From positions 1-63,999 of IMG/VR virus record IMGVR_UViG_3300037882_001089: a stretch of DNA of 63,999 nt, one strand, 5' to 3'. A program made the position numbers and the translations under genes. Positions 40,259 to 49,762 of the stretch are shown piece by piece; within the stretch, counting starts at the first letter, position 1; each line of letters opens with the position of its first letter. This DNA comes from a virus. A model generated the notes under the pieces. It was given only the letters and a program-made list of their open reading frames with translations. It had not been told where the DNA came from and ran no database searches.

Positions 40259-42916
40259 CTATGTATATCTTTGTAATTTTAATACTAATGGTTTTCTTTC
40301 TTGTTCTTTTGGGGCGTATGATTTTCTGTTTAATCCCATTAAAGCATATCCTGATGCAATTGTAATATCAAATTTTTCACGTTTTGCAATGTTGAATTTA
40401 GCCCAATCTTTCAATGTTCTATCAAATGGCATACTACCTATTTCTCCTTCTTCTCGTATAGCTATGGAGCTTTGTCCTTGACTATATTTACCAACATATT
40501 TTAAAATATATGATTCTATTCCAGTTGCGTGTGAAGTTATAACATCTTTTGAAGACGATGGTATTCCTCCTAATAATTTTTCAGTATCAGATAGTTTATT
40601 AGTTGGCTTATCAGGTCTTGTTATAGAAAATCCTCTATATCCTCTGTTTTTAAAATGATATAACATTCTCGTTTTGTTATTCTCTATTAAAATAGGCATA
40701 CCAAAAAACACACAAGCCATTAAAGCATCCTCATAAAATATTTCTGCTTCTTCGGGTCTTGTTAAATATTCTAAAAAGAAATAGTTACTAGGGGCATTTC
40801 TAATAGTAGTTCCTGTAACACCTGATAATGCACCTCTTGAACCACCTGAATGTTCTTGACCATTTTCTGTATTTTCTAATACACTATCATTGGTAGAATC
40901 CATATCATAGTTATCCGCTCCTAAACACCCTAAATCGTCGTTTAAAGGATGAAAACTCATTCCTCCAAATTGATTACGTCTAAACTCAATATTATTAGTT
41001 TTTACATCAACTCCATCAGGAATCCAAGATAATAAAAACCTACCATTAGTCATAGGATTCCAAAGTACTTTTGTGTCTTTTATTCCATTCTCCCAACTAA
41101 AATTACCTCTTACCAAATTATTTTTAATATCGTAATCTTGATTATAATCTATTTGGTCATTTAACTTTTGTTGGTCAAATGCTGAATCTACCGCTTCATC
41201 TCTAAAAGCATCTTGTTTTGTAATTGGGTCTAAACGTCTTGCGTTCCAATAATATTTATCCCCTAATGCTTTTGCTGAGGCAAACTCATTTTCTAAAAAT
41301 TGTAAAGAACCCTGTGTTTGTTTTATTCCTTGTGCATTATAAAATGATTCACCTTTAGGTACAGTTGTATGGCAAACCCCATATTTATCTGTATAATCCT
41401 CCATATTTTGATGTGCTGGTAAAAAATAGGAATATAAACCAGTTGTTGTTCTGTCATTAGCGTTTCTTTTTAATACATTTGAACCTTTTTCTAATGTTTC
41501 AAATTCTTTACCACCTTTATCTTTTGGGTTTAAAGTAGAACCAATAAATGCCTTTCCTACAACTCTACCCCCTTGAACCATTGTTGGTTTGACGTTACTC
41601 CAATGGTCAACATAATTATTTGGTCTTTCCCATTTACCAGCTTCATCTCCTAAATACATTTTCATCGCAACAGAGTCATACGCAAGTGTAGATGTAGCTC
41701 TATAATCTATTAATGTATTTAAATAGTCATTAGTAGAAGTGTCTTTTATTTTTTTATTTGCCTTTGTATTGTCGGATGGTTTTCCAAAAAACATTTTCTT
41801 AATATCATCTATCTTTCCTTTTACTACTGGTTGAAAGAAAAATGGTAAATTCTGAATAATATATGAGTATTTTGTAAATGCCACAATAGCATCATCACCA
41901 GTTTTAGAAGTTATACCGTATTTTTTATTTTTTGTGCTTGTGGAGTCATCTACAATATGGTCAAGTGCCATTTCAGTAAAACCAGTTCTACGACCTTTTG
42001 TAAAAAAGAATCCTACACTTCTCGGGTCAACTAAACACGCTTTTGCAAAATAATACATATTTGCTTGTGCCATACGGAACTCTTTATACCCTCCAGTTTC
42101 AATCATTTCATTCCACATTAACCCCATGTAATGTGCTGGAGTCAAATAAACTGCCTCCCCATTATTCATAAACCAAAGTCCTTCACGACGACGACGAAAC
42201 TCCTCTACAATATAATCTGTAAATGCTTCTTCTGTTTCAGGAGTCAATCCATTTGGTGGTTCAGGTCTTATCCAATATTGTTGCTCTTTAGGTTTTCTAT
42301 GGAATAAAATTTCTGTGTTTTTTGGTTTTTTAGGAAGCATTATGTTTAAACCATCTAATGTAATAACTTTTCCTTTTGTTCCTTTAGGACAAATCATTAC
42401 ACTATTAGTTTCCTCATCATACCATTCCTTATGATAGTTTTTTAATGGTAAAAACTCTTGATTAGCAAATTTCTCAGGAAATCCTCTCTTGAAATCACGC
42501 TCATTTAAGTCAAACTTATCTACTTCTAATTGAAGTTTTAACTCTTTATTTCCAGCATCAATATCGGTAATAGCTTTTAGAATAATTGGCTTACTTCTAA
42601 TTGCAGAACCATATTTTTCAGGGTCTAATTCCGAAAAATCAATTTTCTTTTTTAAAGCATTTCTAAGAACACTTACAGAAGATTCTCCCGCAGTAACTAA
42701 TCTTTCAATATAGCCTTTTAATTTTTCGTGACTTGGGGAATTTGGAGAGTTTTGCCACGAAACTAATAACTGTTTTATAGCTGTAAAAGAATCAATACGA
42801 GATTTAACAAGATTAGTCAGTTTCTCATCATCGACGTTTAAAACGTCAACTGTCAAAATCATCCCTTCAAGAGCGTTCTGAATTGATACTTCTATTTCTT
42901 CTGATAATCCAATCAT
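40259..42916 (-). CDS. terL: Terminase large subunit
   Basis: The 885-residue protein has a long N-terminal extension of about 250 residues. The ATPase then shows VGFFFTKGRRTGFTEMA (about 301-317), a deviant Walker A in which the usual GK(S/T) lysine is Phe, and MYLGDEAGKWERP as Walker B with its acidic pair. The C-terminal nuclease part has CLGADNYDMDST and later a DRTLKDW segment. It packages DNA into heads. It is followed three bases later by the portal gene. Confidence 0.85.
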   Translation of the reverse strand: MIGLSEEIEVSIQNALEGMILTVDVLNVDDEKLTNLVKSRIDSFTAIKQLLVSWQNSPNSPSHEKLKGYIERLVTAGESSVSVLRNALKKKIDFSELDPEKYGSAIRSKPIILKAITDIDAGNKELKLQLEVDKFDLNERDFKRGFPEKFANQEFLPLKNYHKEWYDEETNSVMICPKGTKGKVITLDGLNIMLPKKPKNTEILFHRKPKEQQYWIRPEPPNGLTPETEEAFTDYIVEEFRRRREGLWFMNNGEAVYLTPAHYMGLMWNEMIETGGYKEFRMAQANMYYFAKACLVDPRSVGFFFTKGRRTGFTEMALDHIVDDSTSTKNKKYGITSKTGDDAIVAFTKYSYIIQNLPFFFQPVVKGKIDDIKKMFFGKPSDNTKANKKIKDTSTNDYLNTLIDYRATSTLAYDSVAMKMYLGDEAGKWERPNNYVDHWSNVKPTMVQGGRVVGKAFIGSTLNPKDKGGKEFETLEKGSNVLKRNANDRTTTGLYSYFLPAHQNMEDYTDKYGVCHTTVPKGESFYNAQGIKQTQGSLQFLENEFASAKALGDKYYWNARRLDPITKQDAFRDEAVDSAFDQQKLNDQIDYNQDYDIKNNLVRGNFSWENGIKDTKVLWNPMTNGRFLLSWIPDGVDVKTNNIEFRRNQFGGMSFHPLNDDLGCLGADNYDMDSTNDSVLENTENGQEHSGGSRGALSGVTGTTIRNAPSNYFFLEYLTRPEEAEIFYEDALMACVFFGMPILIENNKTRMLYHFKNRGYRGFSITRPDKPTNKLSDTEKLLGGIPSSSKDVITSHATGIESYILKYVGKYSQGQSSIAIREEGEIGSMPFDRTLKDWAKFNIAKREKFDITIASGYALMGLNRKSYAPKEQERKPLVLKLQRYT

Positions 42917-43477
42917 TTATTCTAATTTACATAAAATGTTCCTGTTTCTCATTCTGTACGAAACTTCTCCGTTTATATCGAATGGGTATTCAGAATCTTT
43001 TTTAAATGCTATTTTATCTCCTTTGAAAACATTATTTCTATTAAGAGTTTTGTTGTCATACTTTACTATTCCTACGTGCTGAACTTCGGTTTTTCCAATC
43101 CACTTCTTTTCTTCAAAGATAGGCTCTACAAAACAAAAATCATCTACTCCCAAAAACTCATTATCTTTAATAATCAAAAATACTAATTCAACTGCACATT
43201 GATACAAGTTATCTTTAATATGGAAATCACTTTTTCTTGTTAATCCTTTCCCATCAAAGTAATCTCTAAATACATTATGCTGAACTACTACTTTATCTCC
43301 TTTTTGAATAATTCCTTCATAATCTAACGGAATCTCCTCAACAACACCTACTCTATTTACATTTTCTGCATACTCAATAGAGGTATTAATTACTAAATCT
43401 TTTCCATTTACTTCTTTAGTAGTTTTGAAGTTTTCTCCACCATAAGGACTTATTACAAACTTAGTAGGGAATCTCAT
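42917..43477 (-). CDS. Head-region protein of unknown function with a GroES-like stretch
   Basis: The 186-residue protein contains NRVGVVEEIPLDYEGIIQKG then DKVVVQHNVFRDY. This resembles the barrel strands of co-chaperonin Cpn10 (glycine, then a GD-K-V-V-V-x-H strand), but no mobile loop is obvious. It is directly in front of terL. It may be a capsid assembly factor, or the resemblance may be chance. Confidence 0.4.
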   Translation of the reverse strand: MRFPTKFVISPYGGENFKTTKEVNGKDLVINTSIEYAENVNRVGVVEEIPLDYEGIIQKGDKVVVQHNVFRDYFDGKGLTRKSDFHIKDNLYQCAVELVFLIIKDNEFLGVDDFCFVEPIFEEKKWIGKTEVQHVGIVKYDNKTLNRNNVFKGDKIAFKKDSEYPFDINGEVSYRMRNRNILCKLE

Positions 43478-43480
43478 AAT

Positions 43481-43717
43481 CTAATCAATAAAATATTCAA
43501 TAGTAATTCTATCGCTTTTTGGAATCTTTTTCCACTCTTGCGAAATCTCTCCATTTGCAATATATAAAATATAATGATTCTCTGTTTCTGCAATATCACA
43601 TATCGTTCTTAATTGAGATTTACCACCAATAGGCAATCTCCTTTCTTGATTAACATAATAAACAAAAGGCTCTCTATTGAATATGGTTTCTGTTATTTGT
43701 CTGATTCTTTTGTCCAT
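43481..43717 (-). CDS. Hypothetical small protein
   Basis: The 78 residues are mixed alpha/beta (RRLPIGGKSQLRTICDIAET, then EWKKIPKSDRITIEYFID). It is tightly packed, two and three bases from its neighbours, in the structural operon. Function unknown. Confidence 0.5.
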   Translation of the reverse strand: MDKRIRQITETIFNREPFVYYVNQERRLPIGGKSQLRTICDIAETENHYILYIANGEISQEWKKIPKSDRITIEYFID

Positions 43718-43719
43718 AA

Positions 43720-45723
43720 TTAAATTATATCTAATTTATCAAAATAAGCTGTTCCAGTTGTTCCACCACCAACTCCAGTAGCCGTAAAAATCAATCCTAC
43801 TGTATTTGCGGAAGCTCCAATTAAAGTAAAGTCAGTATCCCCAATATTTAAAATCTCATAATCTTCTCCAACTACAAATGCCCCAGTTGTGATAGTAGTT
43901 CTTTTAATATATTTACATCCTTTAAATAATCCTGCCGTTATAGCTACTTCTTTATTAATGTAAGTAGTTAATGTTTCAACTATTTGTGAATTTATAATAT
44001 TCGTAGTGTTTGGTATTAATACTATTTGAGCACTATCAATATTACCATTTATGTAGTTATTTATTAATTTTAAGTTAGTCCATACAACAGAAATTGATTT
44101 TAACACTTCTTCATAAACAGTCATTCCTAATGCACTATTATTTATTAATATAACGGAAGATTGTGTAGTATCATCATTTGTTATGAAATTTTTAGAATAA
44201 CCTTTAATAATTGAATTTTGAATTGTTAAATTACCAGTATTTGAAATAGTAATAAAATCATCCACAGCATTTGAAATATCTACAATTCCACCATCTAAAT
44301 AACTCTGAATAAGACCATTTACTATATTTAAATAACCTCCTGAAATTATTAATGGTTTTATTGTAGTGTCAAAAGAATTAATATTATCACTGAATTGTAT
44401 TAATACATTATCTCCACTATTGGCATTAATAATACTATTTAAACCACATGTAATTAAATTACTGTTTTTTGTATAAATAGAAGCATTGTCAATTAGATTT
44501 ATATTAGCAACATTCATATCATTGAAATATCCTGCTAAATTTTCTTTATTACACTCAATTAAAGTTCTATTGACATCTGTTGCTTCTAAAGTACTATGAA
44601 GATTACAACTTACTGTAATTTGTTTACCTCTTGATAAATTTGCAGATTGTTGAGTTCCTCTGTTTTTAATACCTCTTTTTTTGCATGAGAATCCACCGCT
44701 ACCTTTTAATGCTATTCTAACTAAATCATTAATTGCAAAAGGAGTCATACCAATAGGAAGTGTTGCATCTGCATCAACATCTAAAAGATAATTACCCGTA
44801 GATGGATTACTTTGTATAAAAACATCTGTATCTACTGTTAAGTTATGTATAGCTAATGAACCTGTAAAAATATTAACATCTTTTAATACTTTTATAGTAT
44901 ATCCTGAATACTGTGGTACAATGTTAGTACCTGTACCAATATAAGCTATAACTGCATTTTGTAAATTTTTAAATGGTTTTATTACCGTTCCTAATTCTTC
45001 ATCATCTGTGTAGTCACTATTAACAATGAATTGTAAAACTTCTGATGATGCAGGATTACTTATTACTATTTCATTGTCGATTATTGAAATATTATGGTCA
45101 GGAGAAGAAATAGTGTAAAATTCTTGTAGTTTAGATATTGAATTAAATCCTTTATAAATTAAAGTTCCATTACCTAAATTAGTTTGAGCCTTTTGTTCTA
45201 TTAATATTTTACCTGTTTCAACATCAACAATTACTTCTTTTGAGATATTTAATCCAGTAGATTCTAAAGAATAATGTTCTTCCCTTCCTGTTACAGAATT
45301 TAATCCTTTAAAAGTGCTTATTCCTCCAGCCAAATTAACTCCTACTAAATCTAACGCAATAAAATCACTTTCTAAAATATCATCTTCGGTAAGTCCTATT
45401 GTTACATTTTGTAGTTTTAATAGGTATTTATCCCCATTAATGTTAAATACTGCAATCTCATATTGTAATATGATAACATTAGGGTCTAATTGATTTGCTA
45501 CTTCGTGTGGTGTAGTTAATATTCCTTCGTAGTTTATTTCAATTATTTTAAGAGTTCCTCCAAGTTCAGGATTTAATCCTTGTAAAATATAATCTCTTAA
45601 ATCTGAAATTTGATAGCTTTTGGTAAACTTTTTGTTAGTATCACCATCAGTACCTCCCAAATAATCATTATCTGAAATATTATTATCGTTAGGATATGCT
45701 ATCTTATTTGATTGCTTTGTCAT
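43720..45723 (-). CDS. Tail spike / receptor-binding protein with beta-helix-like middle
   Basis: The protein has 667 residues. The N-terminal 50 (QSNKIAYPNDNNISDNDYLG, then GDTNKKFTKSYQISDL) form a virion-anchor domain shared with the protein at 51265-52560. The middle is Asn/Ile/Ser-rich with repeated short strands as in right-handed beta-helices. The end has YEILNIGDTDFTLIGASANT, a module common in phage tail fibres. It likely recognises the host surface. Confidence 0.7.
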   Translation of the reverse strand: MTKQSNKIAYPNDNNISDNDYLGGTDGDTNKKFTKSYQISDLRDYILQGLNPELGGTLKIIEINYEGILTTPHEVANQLDPNVIILQYEIAVFNINGDKYLLKLQNVTIGLTEDDILESDFIALDLVGVNLAGGISTFKGLNSVTGREEHYSLESTGLNISKEVIVDVETGKILIEQKAQTNLGNGTLIYKGFNSISKLQEFYTISSPDHNISIIDNEIVISNPASSEVLQFIVNSDYTDDEELGTVIKPFKNLQNAVIAYIGTGTNIVPQYSGYTIKVLKDVNIFTGSLAIHNLTVDTDVFIQSNPSTGNYLLDVDADATLPIGMTPFAINDLVRIALKGSGGFSCKKRGIKNRGTQQSANLSRGKQITVSCNLHSTLEATDVNRTLIECNKENLAGYFNDMNVANINLIDNASIYTKNSNLITCGLNSIINANSGDNVLIQFSDNINSFDTTIKPLIISGGYLNIVNGLIQSYLDGGIVDISNAVDDFITISNTGNLTIQNSIIKGYSKNFITNDDTTQSSVILINNSALGMTVYEEVLKSISVVWTNLKLINNYINGNIDSAQIVLIPNTTNIINSQIVETLTTYINKEVAITAGLFKGCKYIKRTTITTGAFVVGEDYEILNIGDTDFTLIGASANTVGLIFTATGVGGGTTGTAYFDKLDII

Positions 45724-45726
45724 CTT

Positions 45727-46449
45727 TTACTTTATTACATTTTGGTATATTGCACTACTAATTAATGCGCTAATACCGATTATCAAAAATGTTTTTTTTC
45801 TCTTTTCTTTTTGTAATTGTTTTTGAGTATATTTTATTATTTCTTCGTTGTTTTTGTTTTGGATGTCTTTCTCCGAAACTATTGATACAAATACTTCTTT
45901 TTGTTTTTCTAAGTTCCCAATTATAGAATCTTTCTGAACTACAATTTTATCTGTATTTTCTAATATTTTGTTAGTAGTTTTCAATTCTACTTCCAATCCG
46001 TCTTTTTCTACTAACTCAATTATATTTTTCTTTGCAATAGTGTCGGATAGGCAAACTCCTTTCTCCGTTAAATTAACACCTTCTTTATCTTTATATCTAT
46101 CTACATAGTACTTTGAAATATCAGTAGGCTTAAATCTTTTAACCAATTCAACGTTGTTTTTAGTTTTCTCATTTGATATTGCGATTTGCGATTTATACTT
46201 TTCGTTAATAGTTTTTAATCTACTAACGCTATCTTTTATCTTGTTATTAGTGTTTTCTAAACTATTAATTTTCTTGTAATAATCAACAACTTTTTTTTTA
46301 GAAATATTATTCTCTTTTTTTAAGGAATTATTTGCTAATCTTAAATCCGAATTACTATTACATTGCATCAAAACTACTAAACCTAAAACTCCAATAATAA
46401 TATACAGTTTGTTTCTATTTAAAAAACTAATAATATCTAAATTTACCAT
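45727..46449 (-). CDS. Membrane-anchored coiled-coil protein, spanin-like
   Basis: The 240 residues have an N-terminal transmembrane segment (KLYIIIGVLGLVVLMQC). A long coiled-coil (about 40-215) follows, then a second hydrophobic segment near the C-terminus (TFLIIGISALISSAIY). Phage spanins connect inner and outer membranes at lysis, and a tail-plus-TM form could do so. A structural chaperone is an alternative. Confidence 0.5.
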   Translation of the reverse strand: MVNLDIISFLNRNKLYIIIGVLGLVVLMQCNSNSDLRLANNSLKKENNISKKKVVDYYKKINSLENTNNKIKDSVSRLKTINEKYKSQIAISNEKTKNNVELVKRFKPTDISKYYVDRYKDKEGVNLTEKGVCLSDTIAKKNIIELVEKDGLEVELKTTNKILENTDKIVVQKDSIIGNLEKQKEVFVSIVSEKDIQNKNNEEIIKYTQKQLQKEKRKKTFLIIGISALISSAIYQNVIK

Positions 46450-46527
46450 AACTAACTAAATTTTACTAAATTATACTACAAAAATAAGTATTTTATCAAT
46501 AGATTCTTATATTATTATATATACATT

Positions 46528-47787
46528 TTAATTTAATTTCTTATAGTTTAAAAAATAGTCCGTATGACTAATTTCATTTTCAAATTTAGGGATAACTTGA
46601 ATAGAATATCCAGAATAACAATCCCCAAAATTATGCTGTACCCAACTTGATGGAGGCGCAAAACTCATGAAATTACGATAATCAAAAGTATTGCATTTGT
46701 TATATCCTATTTGATGTAAATCACCTTTTTCTACATGAATGTATTTTGATTCAATATTGTAAAATCTTATATAATCGTTAATGTAATTAATCGTTTTATC
46801 ATCTAATTTTAGAGGTAATCCTTTAAACATTTGTTTTGTGTCTTTTCCATGAGTTAATATGAAACAATGCTCTCCATAAACTCTATGTTCTAAAAAACCA
46901 GTTAATGTTTCAACCTCAATAATATCAGTAGAATAAATTATGTTTATAATCTTCTTTACTGCTAAATTTATAGTATGTCCAAAATCACCTGAATGGTTAT
47001 CGTTTGTTACTTTTCGTAAAATTATTTTATTAGCTATGTCATTTTCTACTAATGACTTAATCATTTTCACTTTAACATCAATGCACGTTTCAAAAACTTC
47101 TGCATTAGTCATATTTTGTGATAGTTCGTGTCCTCCTCTTGTTGTTAATCCATTCCAACCATCTTGTTCATCACCTAAATTATCTAGTAAAAGCAAATCA
47201 AATTTCCCATGAGTATTAAATTCCTTTACAACACTTGTAAATACTTTTTCGTATGAATTAGAGTATATTTCTGCGCTATATTCATATTTAAAAAGTCCGT
47301 TATTATTTGGATTTGGTTCTAATCCTACGTGGTCGTCCGAAATGGTCACTTTAATAGCTTTTAAGTTGCCTTCGTGTTGATTAGGATAAAATATATAATT
47401 TTTATTATTAAATTTGTTCAAAACATTTTCAATAGCAATTTCAATATTTTGAATTATATTCTTTTGTTCTTCTAAAACATAATCAGGATTTTTAATAAAA
47501 GCATTGCCTAATTTTTTACCATTTTCATCTCTGAACTCGTGCCATAAATGTTTTACACTTGTATAAGGTACGTCTATTTTATTAGCTGAATTAAAAATCC
47601 CTTCGTGAGTATCTGTTATTCTTTTTTCATTTCGCCTTATATATTCTCCTAATGCTTTTACATCAGGATTAGAATGACCTCCTTTATCGGATTTTAAAAG
47701 GAATCTTGCTATTCCGTTGTAATCTAAATCTTTATTTAGATTTTCCAATATTTGGCTATCTAAATAACTCCACTTTGATTTACTCAT
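46528..47787 (-). CDS. Calcineurin-like metallophosphoesterase
   Basis: The 419-residue protein shows the metallophosphoesterase motifs in order: SDDHVG, then LLLDNLGDEQDG, NDNHSGD, LTHGKD and a late GDLHQIG. The N-terminal 130 residues are a helix-rich domain with an HTH-like look (NKDLDYNGIARFLLKSDKGG). Placement among tail and lysis genes is unusual; DNA processing or cell-wall/teichoic-like phosphodiester cleavage are both open. Confidence 0.75.
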   Translation of the reverse strand: MSKSKWSYLDSQILENLNKDLDYNGIARFLLKSDKGGHSNPDVKALGEYIRRNEKRITDTHEGIFNSANKIDVPYTSVKHLWHEFRDENGKKLGNAFIKNPDYVLEEQKNIIQNIEIAIENVLNKFNNKNYIFYPNQHEGNLKAIKVTISDDHVGLEPNPNNNGLFKYEYSAEIYSNSYEKVFTSVVKEFNTHGKFDLLLLDNLGDEQDGWNGLTTRGGHELSQNMTNAEVFETCIDVKVKMIKSLVENDIANKIILRKVTNDNHSGDFGHTINLAVKKIINIIYSTDIIEVETLTGFLEHRVYGEHCFILTHGKDTKQMFKGLPLKLDDKTINYINDYIRFYNIESKYIHVEKGDLHQIGYNKCNTFDYRNFMSFAPPSSWVQHNFGDCYSGYSIQVIPKFENEISHTDYFLNYKKLN

Positions 47788-47814
47788 AATTGATTTGATT
47801 TAATTAGATTTAAT

Positions 47815-48042
47815 TTAAGTTATTTCTAAAACTTCACTTCTTTTGTACTCTATTACTTCTCTGATAATAGCGCAATCCTCGTACATTTCTTCATCGAGGA
47901 AAACTCTTAAATGAGATTCTAAATCTTGCATACTCTCTCGGTAACACCAAATAGCAAATTCTCGCTCATCGTAGAATTGTTCCCTATACCATATAGGGTT
48001 AAACATATCTTCATAGGCTTTGGCGAGTCTTGACATTATCAT
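47815..48042 (-). CDS. Hypothetical small helical protein
   Basis: The 75 residues are helical, acidic and rich in Glu/Arg pairs (ESHLRVFLDEEMYEDCAIIR). Its start overlaps the endolysin stop (ATGA); an in-frame ATG at 48036 is possible. Function unknown. Confidence 0.5.
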   Translation of the reverse strand: MIMSRLAKAYEDMFNPIWYREQFYDEREFAIWCYRESMQDLESHLRVFLDEEMYEDCAIIREVIEYKRSEVLEIT

Positions 48043-48632
48043 TTAATTAATAGTTTTGCTTTCCATTTATTAACGCATTTTTTACGATGTTCGTATCCAT
48101 TAGCATCACATTTTTTTTGAGTTACTCTTCCAATGTTAATAATATCGCTAATAGAATCTAAATCATCTTTATCAGCATATTGGTTTAATTTATTGTTCTT
48201 CCAATATTCTAATGCTGAGATTATTGAATTTGCTTCTTCTAATATTAAGTCGGGATTTCCTACAAAATCTATTTTAGTATCTTTTGATAGTTTTAAATAT
48301 CCGTTTCTAAAAGTTTGCTGTATAAGACCTCCACCCCTAAAAAAATAACCGTCGCCACTTGCTTCATCTCCATTACCACCTCTGTTTGCATAAACATAAT
48401 TAGCGCATTTAATAGGGTTTTTTAAGTATTGCGAAACAAACTCATTTGATTTACCTTTAAATGGTGTGTAGAAAGTATCTCGTAAACTTTTAATAGTTTT
48501 ATAGTATAATCCTTCACGAACAGATTTTAATCCGCTTTCCGCATCTATTTGCCCCATAAAATGAGCTATTCGTAAAGGAGTATTTACGTAATAACCATTG
48601 AATAACGTCTTGTATTTTTCGTATAACTCCAT
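48039..48632 (-). CDS. Endolysin, glycoside hydrolase family 19 (chitinase-like lysozyme)
   Basis: The 197-residue protein has RIAHFMGQIDAESGLKSVRE with the catalytic glutamates E32 and E40, then NRGGNGDEASGDGYFFRGGG, a GH19 hallmark. Phage GH19 enzymes cut peptidoglycan. It lacks a signal peptide, so it needs a holin; the next two genes upstream encode small membrane proteins. Confidence 0.87.
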   Translation of the reverse strand: MELYEKYKTLFNGYYVNTPLRIAHFMGQIDAESGLKSVREGLYYKTIKSLRDTFYTPFKGKSNEFVSQYLKNPIKCANYVYANRGGNGDEASGDGYFFRGGGLIQQTFRNGYLKLSKDTKIDFVGNPDLILEEANSIISALEYWKNNKLNQYADKDDLDSISDIINIGRVTQKKCDANGYEHRKKCVNKWKAKLLIK

Positions 48633-48835
48633 TATTCTTTACCTTTATTTTTCTCCATTAAATACCAACGTCTAATTAAATAAGATACATATATTAGCAT
48701 ACCTAAAAATTTACCTCCTTCGGAAATATCCGTTAAGTCGTATGCAGTAAAAAATCCTAAACTAATTAAAGAAAATTTTGTATCTAAAATTAGATTTAAC
48801 TTATGGAAAATTGTATGAACCATATTATTCTTCAT
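48632..48835 (-). CDS. Small membrane protein, holin candidate
   Basis: The 67 residues include hydrophobic helices (LISLGFFTAYDL and FLGMLIYVSYLIRRWYLM) and a Lys/Glu tail. It overlaps the endolysin start by one base and the next upstream gene by eleven bases. This is the classic position of a holin. Confidence 0.55.
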   Translation of the reverse strand: MKNNMVHTIFHKLNLILDTKFSLISLGFFTAYDLTDISEGGKFLGMLIYVSYLIRRWYLMEKNKGKE

Positions 48836-49070
48836 CTTTATTAGAATTATTAATTTTTTTAGAAGCAGTATCTAAAATCCATTTTACATCTTTAAATATA
48901 AGCGCAACTGATAAAACTAATACAAATAACTCCACAAGTGGGTTTTCTATTTGATTATTTAAGTATTTATACAATTGATAGCCCAAAGCAATTCTCCCTA
49001 TCCATGTGATGATAAGTCCCGAAAACTGCTTACTATTAATATAACTAAGTATTCTATTTTTAATGCTCAT
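48825..49070 (-). CDS. Small membrane protein, holin candidate
   Basis: The 81 residues have two hydrophobic segments (FSGLIITWIGRIALGYQL and VELFVLVLSVALIF) and a charged C-terminus (KKINNSNKDEE), a normal class II holin layout. One of the two adjacent membrane proteins may be the antiholin. Confidence 0.6.
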   Translation of the reverse strand: MSIKNRILSYINSKQFSGLIITWIGRIALGYQLYKYLNNQIENPLVELFVLVLSVALIFKDVKWILDTASKKINNSNKDEE

Positions 49071-49083
49071 AAGTAGTGGTATT

Positions 49084-49401
49084 TTATATGTTATTATTTA
49101 TTGATTTTTTACAATGTTCTTTATCTATTTTGTCTAATATCCAACAAAGACTTTTTCCTATTTTTGAAAGAGTTTTATCTCTTTGATTCTTACCCAACAC
49201 GCTTGATATTGTTTCTAACTGCCCGAACTTATATCCATCTTTTGTTATAAGAGTTTTATTCCAAAGTGTTCTAAATTCTCTATTAGCAAAAATATCTATG
49301 TTTACAGCGGTGCTTCTGAAATACCCTTTCTTAAAAACTACAAAATAATTGATTATAGTCAATGGTAGAAGCAGTATATATGCTATTAAAAATAAAACCA
49401 T
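49084..49401 (-). CDS. Membrane-anchored protein of the lysis region
   Basis: In 105 residues, an N-terminal transmembrane helix (LFLIAYILLLPLTIINYFVVF) is followed by a soluble basic domain. This type is frequent in Bacteroidota phages close to lysis genes. It could be a spanin subunit. Function not established. Confidence 0.5.
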   Translation of the reverse strand: MVLFLIAYILLLPLTIINYFVVFKKGYFRSTAVNIDIFANREFRTLWNKTLITKDGYKFGQLETISSVLGKNQRDKTLSKIGKSLCWILDKIDKEHCKKSINNNI

Positions 49402-49751
49402 TATTCCCAGTCAGTATAAAGAGTTCCATAATTCTGTCCACTTTCAGATTGAATTTGTAAATCTGTAAATTCATTCATTCTTTGTAATAATGCTTCCATT
49501 AAACTAATAGTATCTAGTGGTTGTAATATCATTTCAATTGCTGAAATTATATCCCAAGTAAAAAACTCTGAAAATTTATCTAATACGATAATTTCTTCTT
49601 GTTCATCCTTGTAATAGTAGAATCCATTTACCGTAATATTTGCTTCATTAATTATTAACTCAACAACCTTTAGGTAAATAATAAATTCTACAATTGGCTT
49701 GCCTCTTTTGTCTAAAATTGGAAATGGCGTTTTAGTTTGTTTTGTTATCAT
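49401..49751 (-). CDS. Hypothetical structural-region protein
   Basis: I take the ATG at 49751 (116 residues), because the longer frame to 49790 overlaps the upstream gene. It contains PFPILDKRGKPIVEFIIYLK and an acidic C-terminus. It may be a tail-fibre chaperone for the large adhesin encoded just upstream; that is only positional inference. Confidence 0.45.
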   Translation of the reverse strand: MITKQTKTPFPILDKRGKPIVEFIIYLKVVELIINEANITVNGFYYYKDEQEEIIVLDKFSEFFTWDIISAIEMILQPLDTISLMEALLQRMNEFTDLQIQSESGQNYGTLYTDWE

Positions 49752-49762
49752 CTTTTTAATTA

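Noticed and set aside
42917-43477. Second GroES-like protein
   Set aside because: Only one strand-like stretch (KGDKVVVQHN) is similar and no mobile loop is seen. A true groES is present at 54832.
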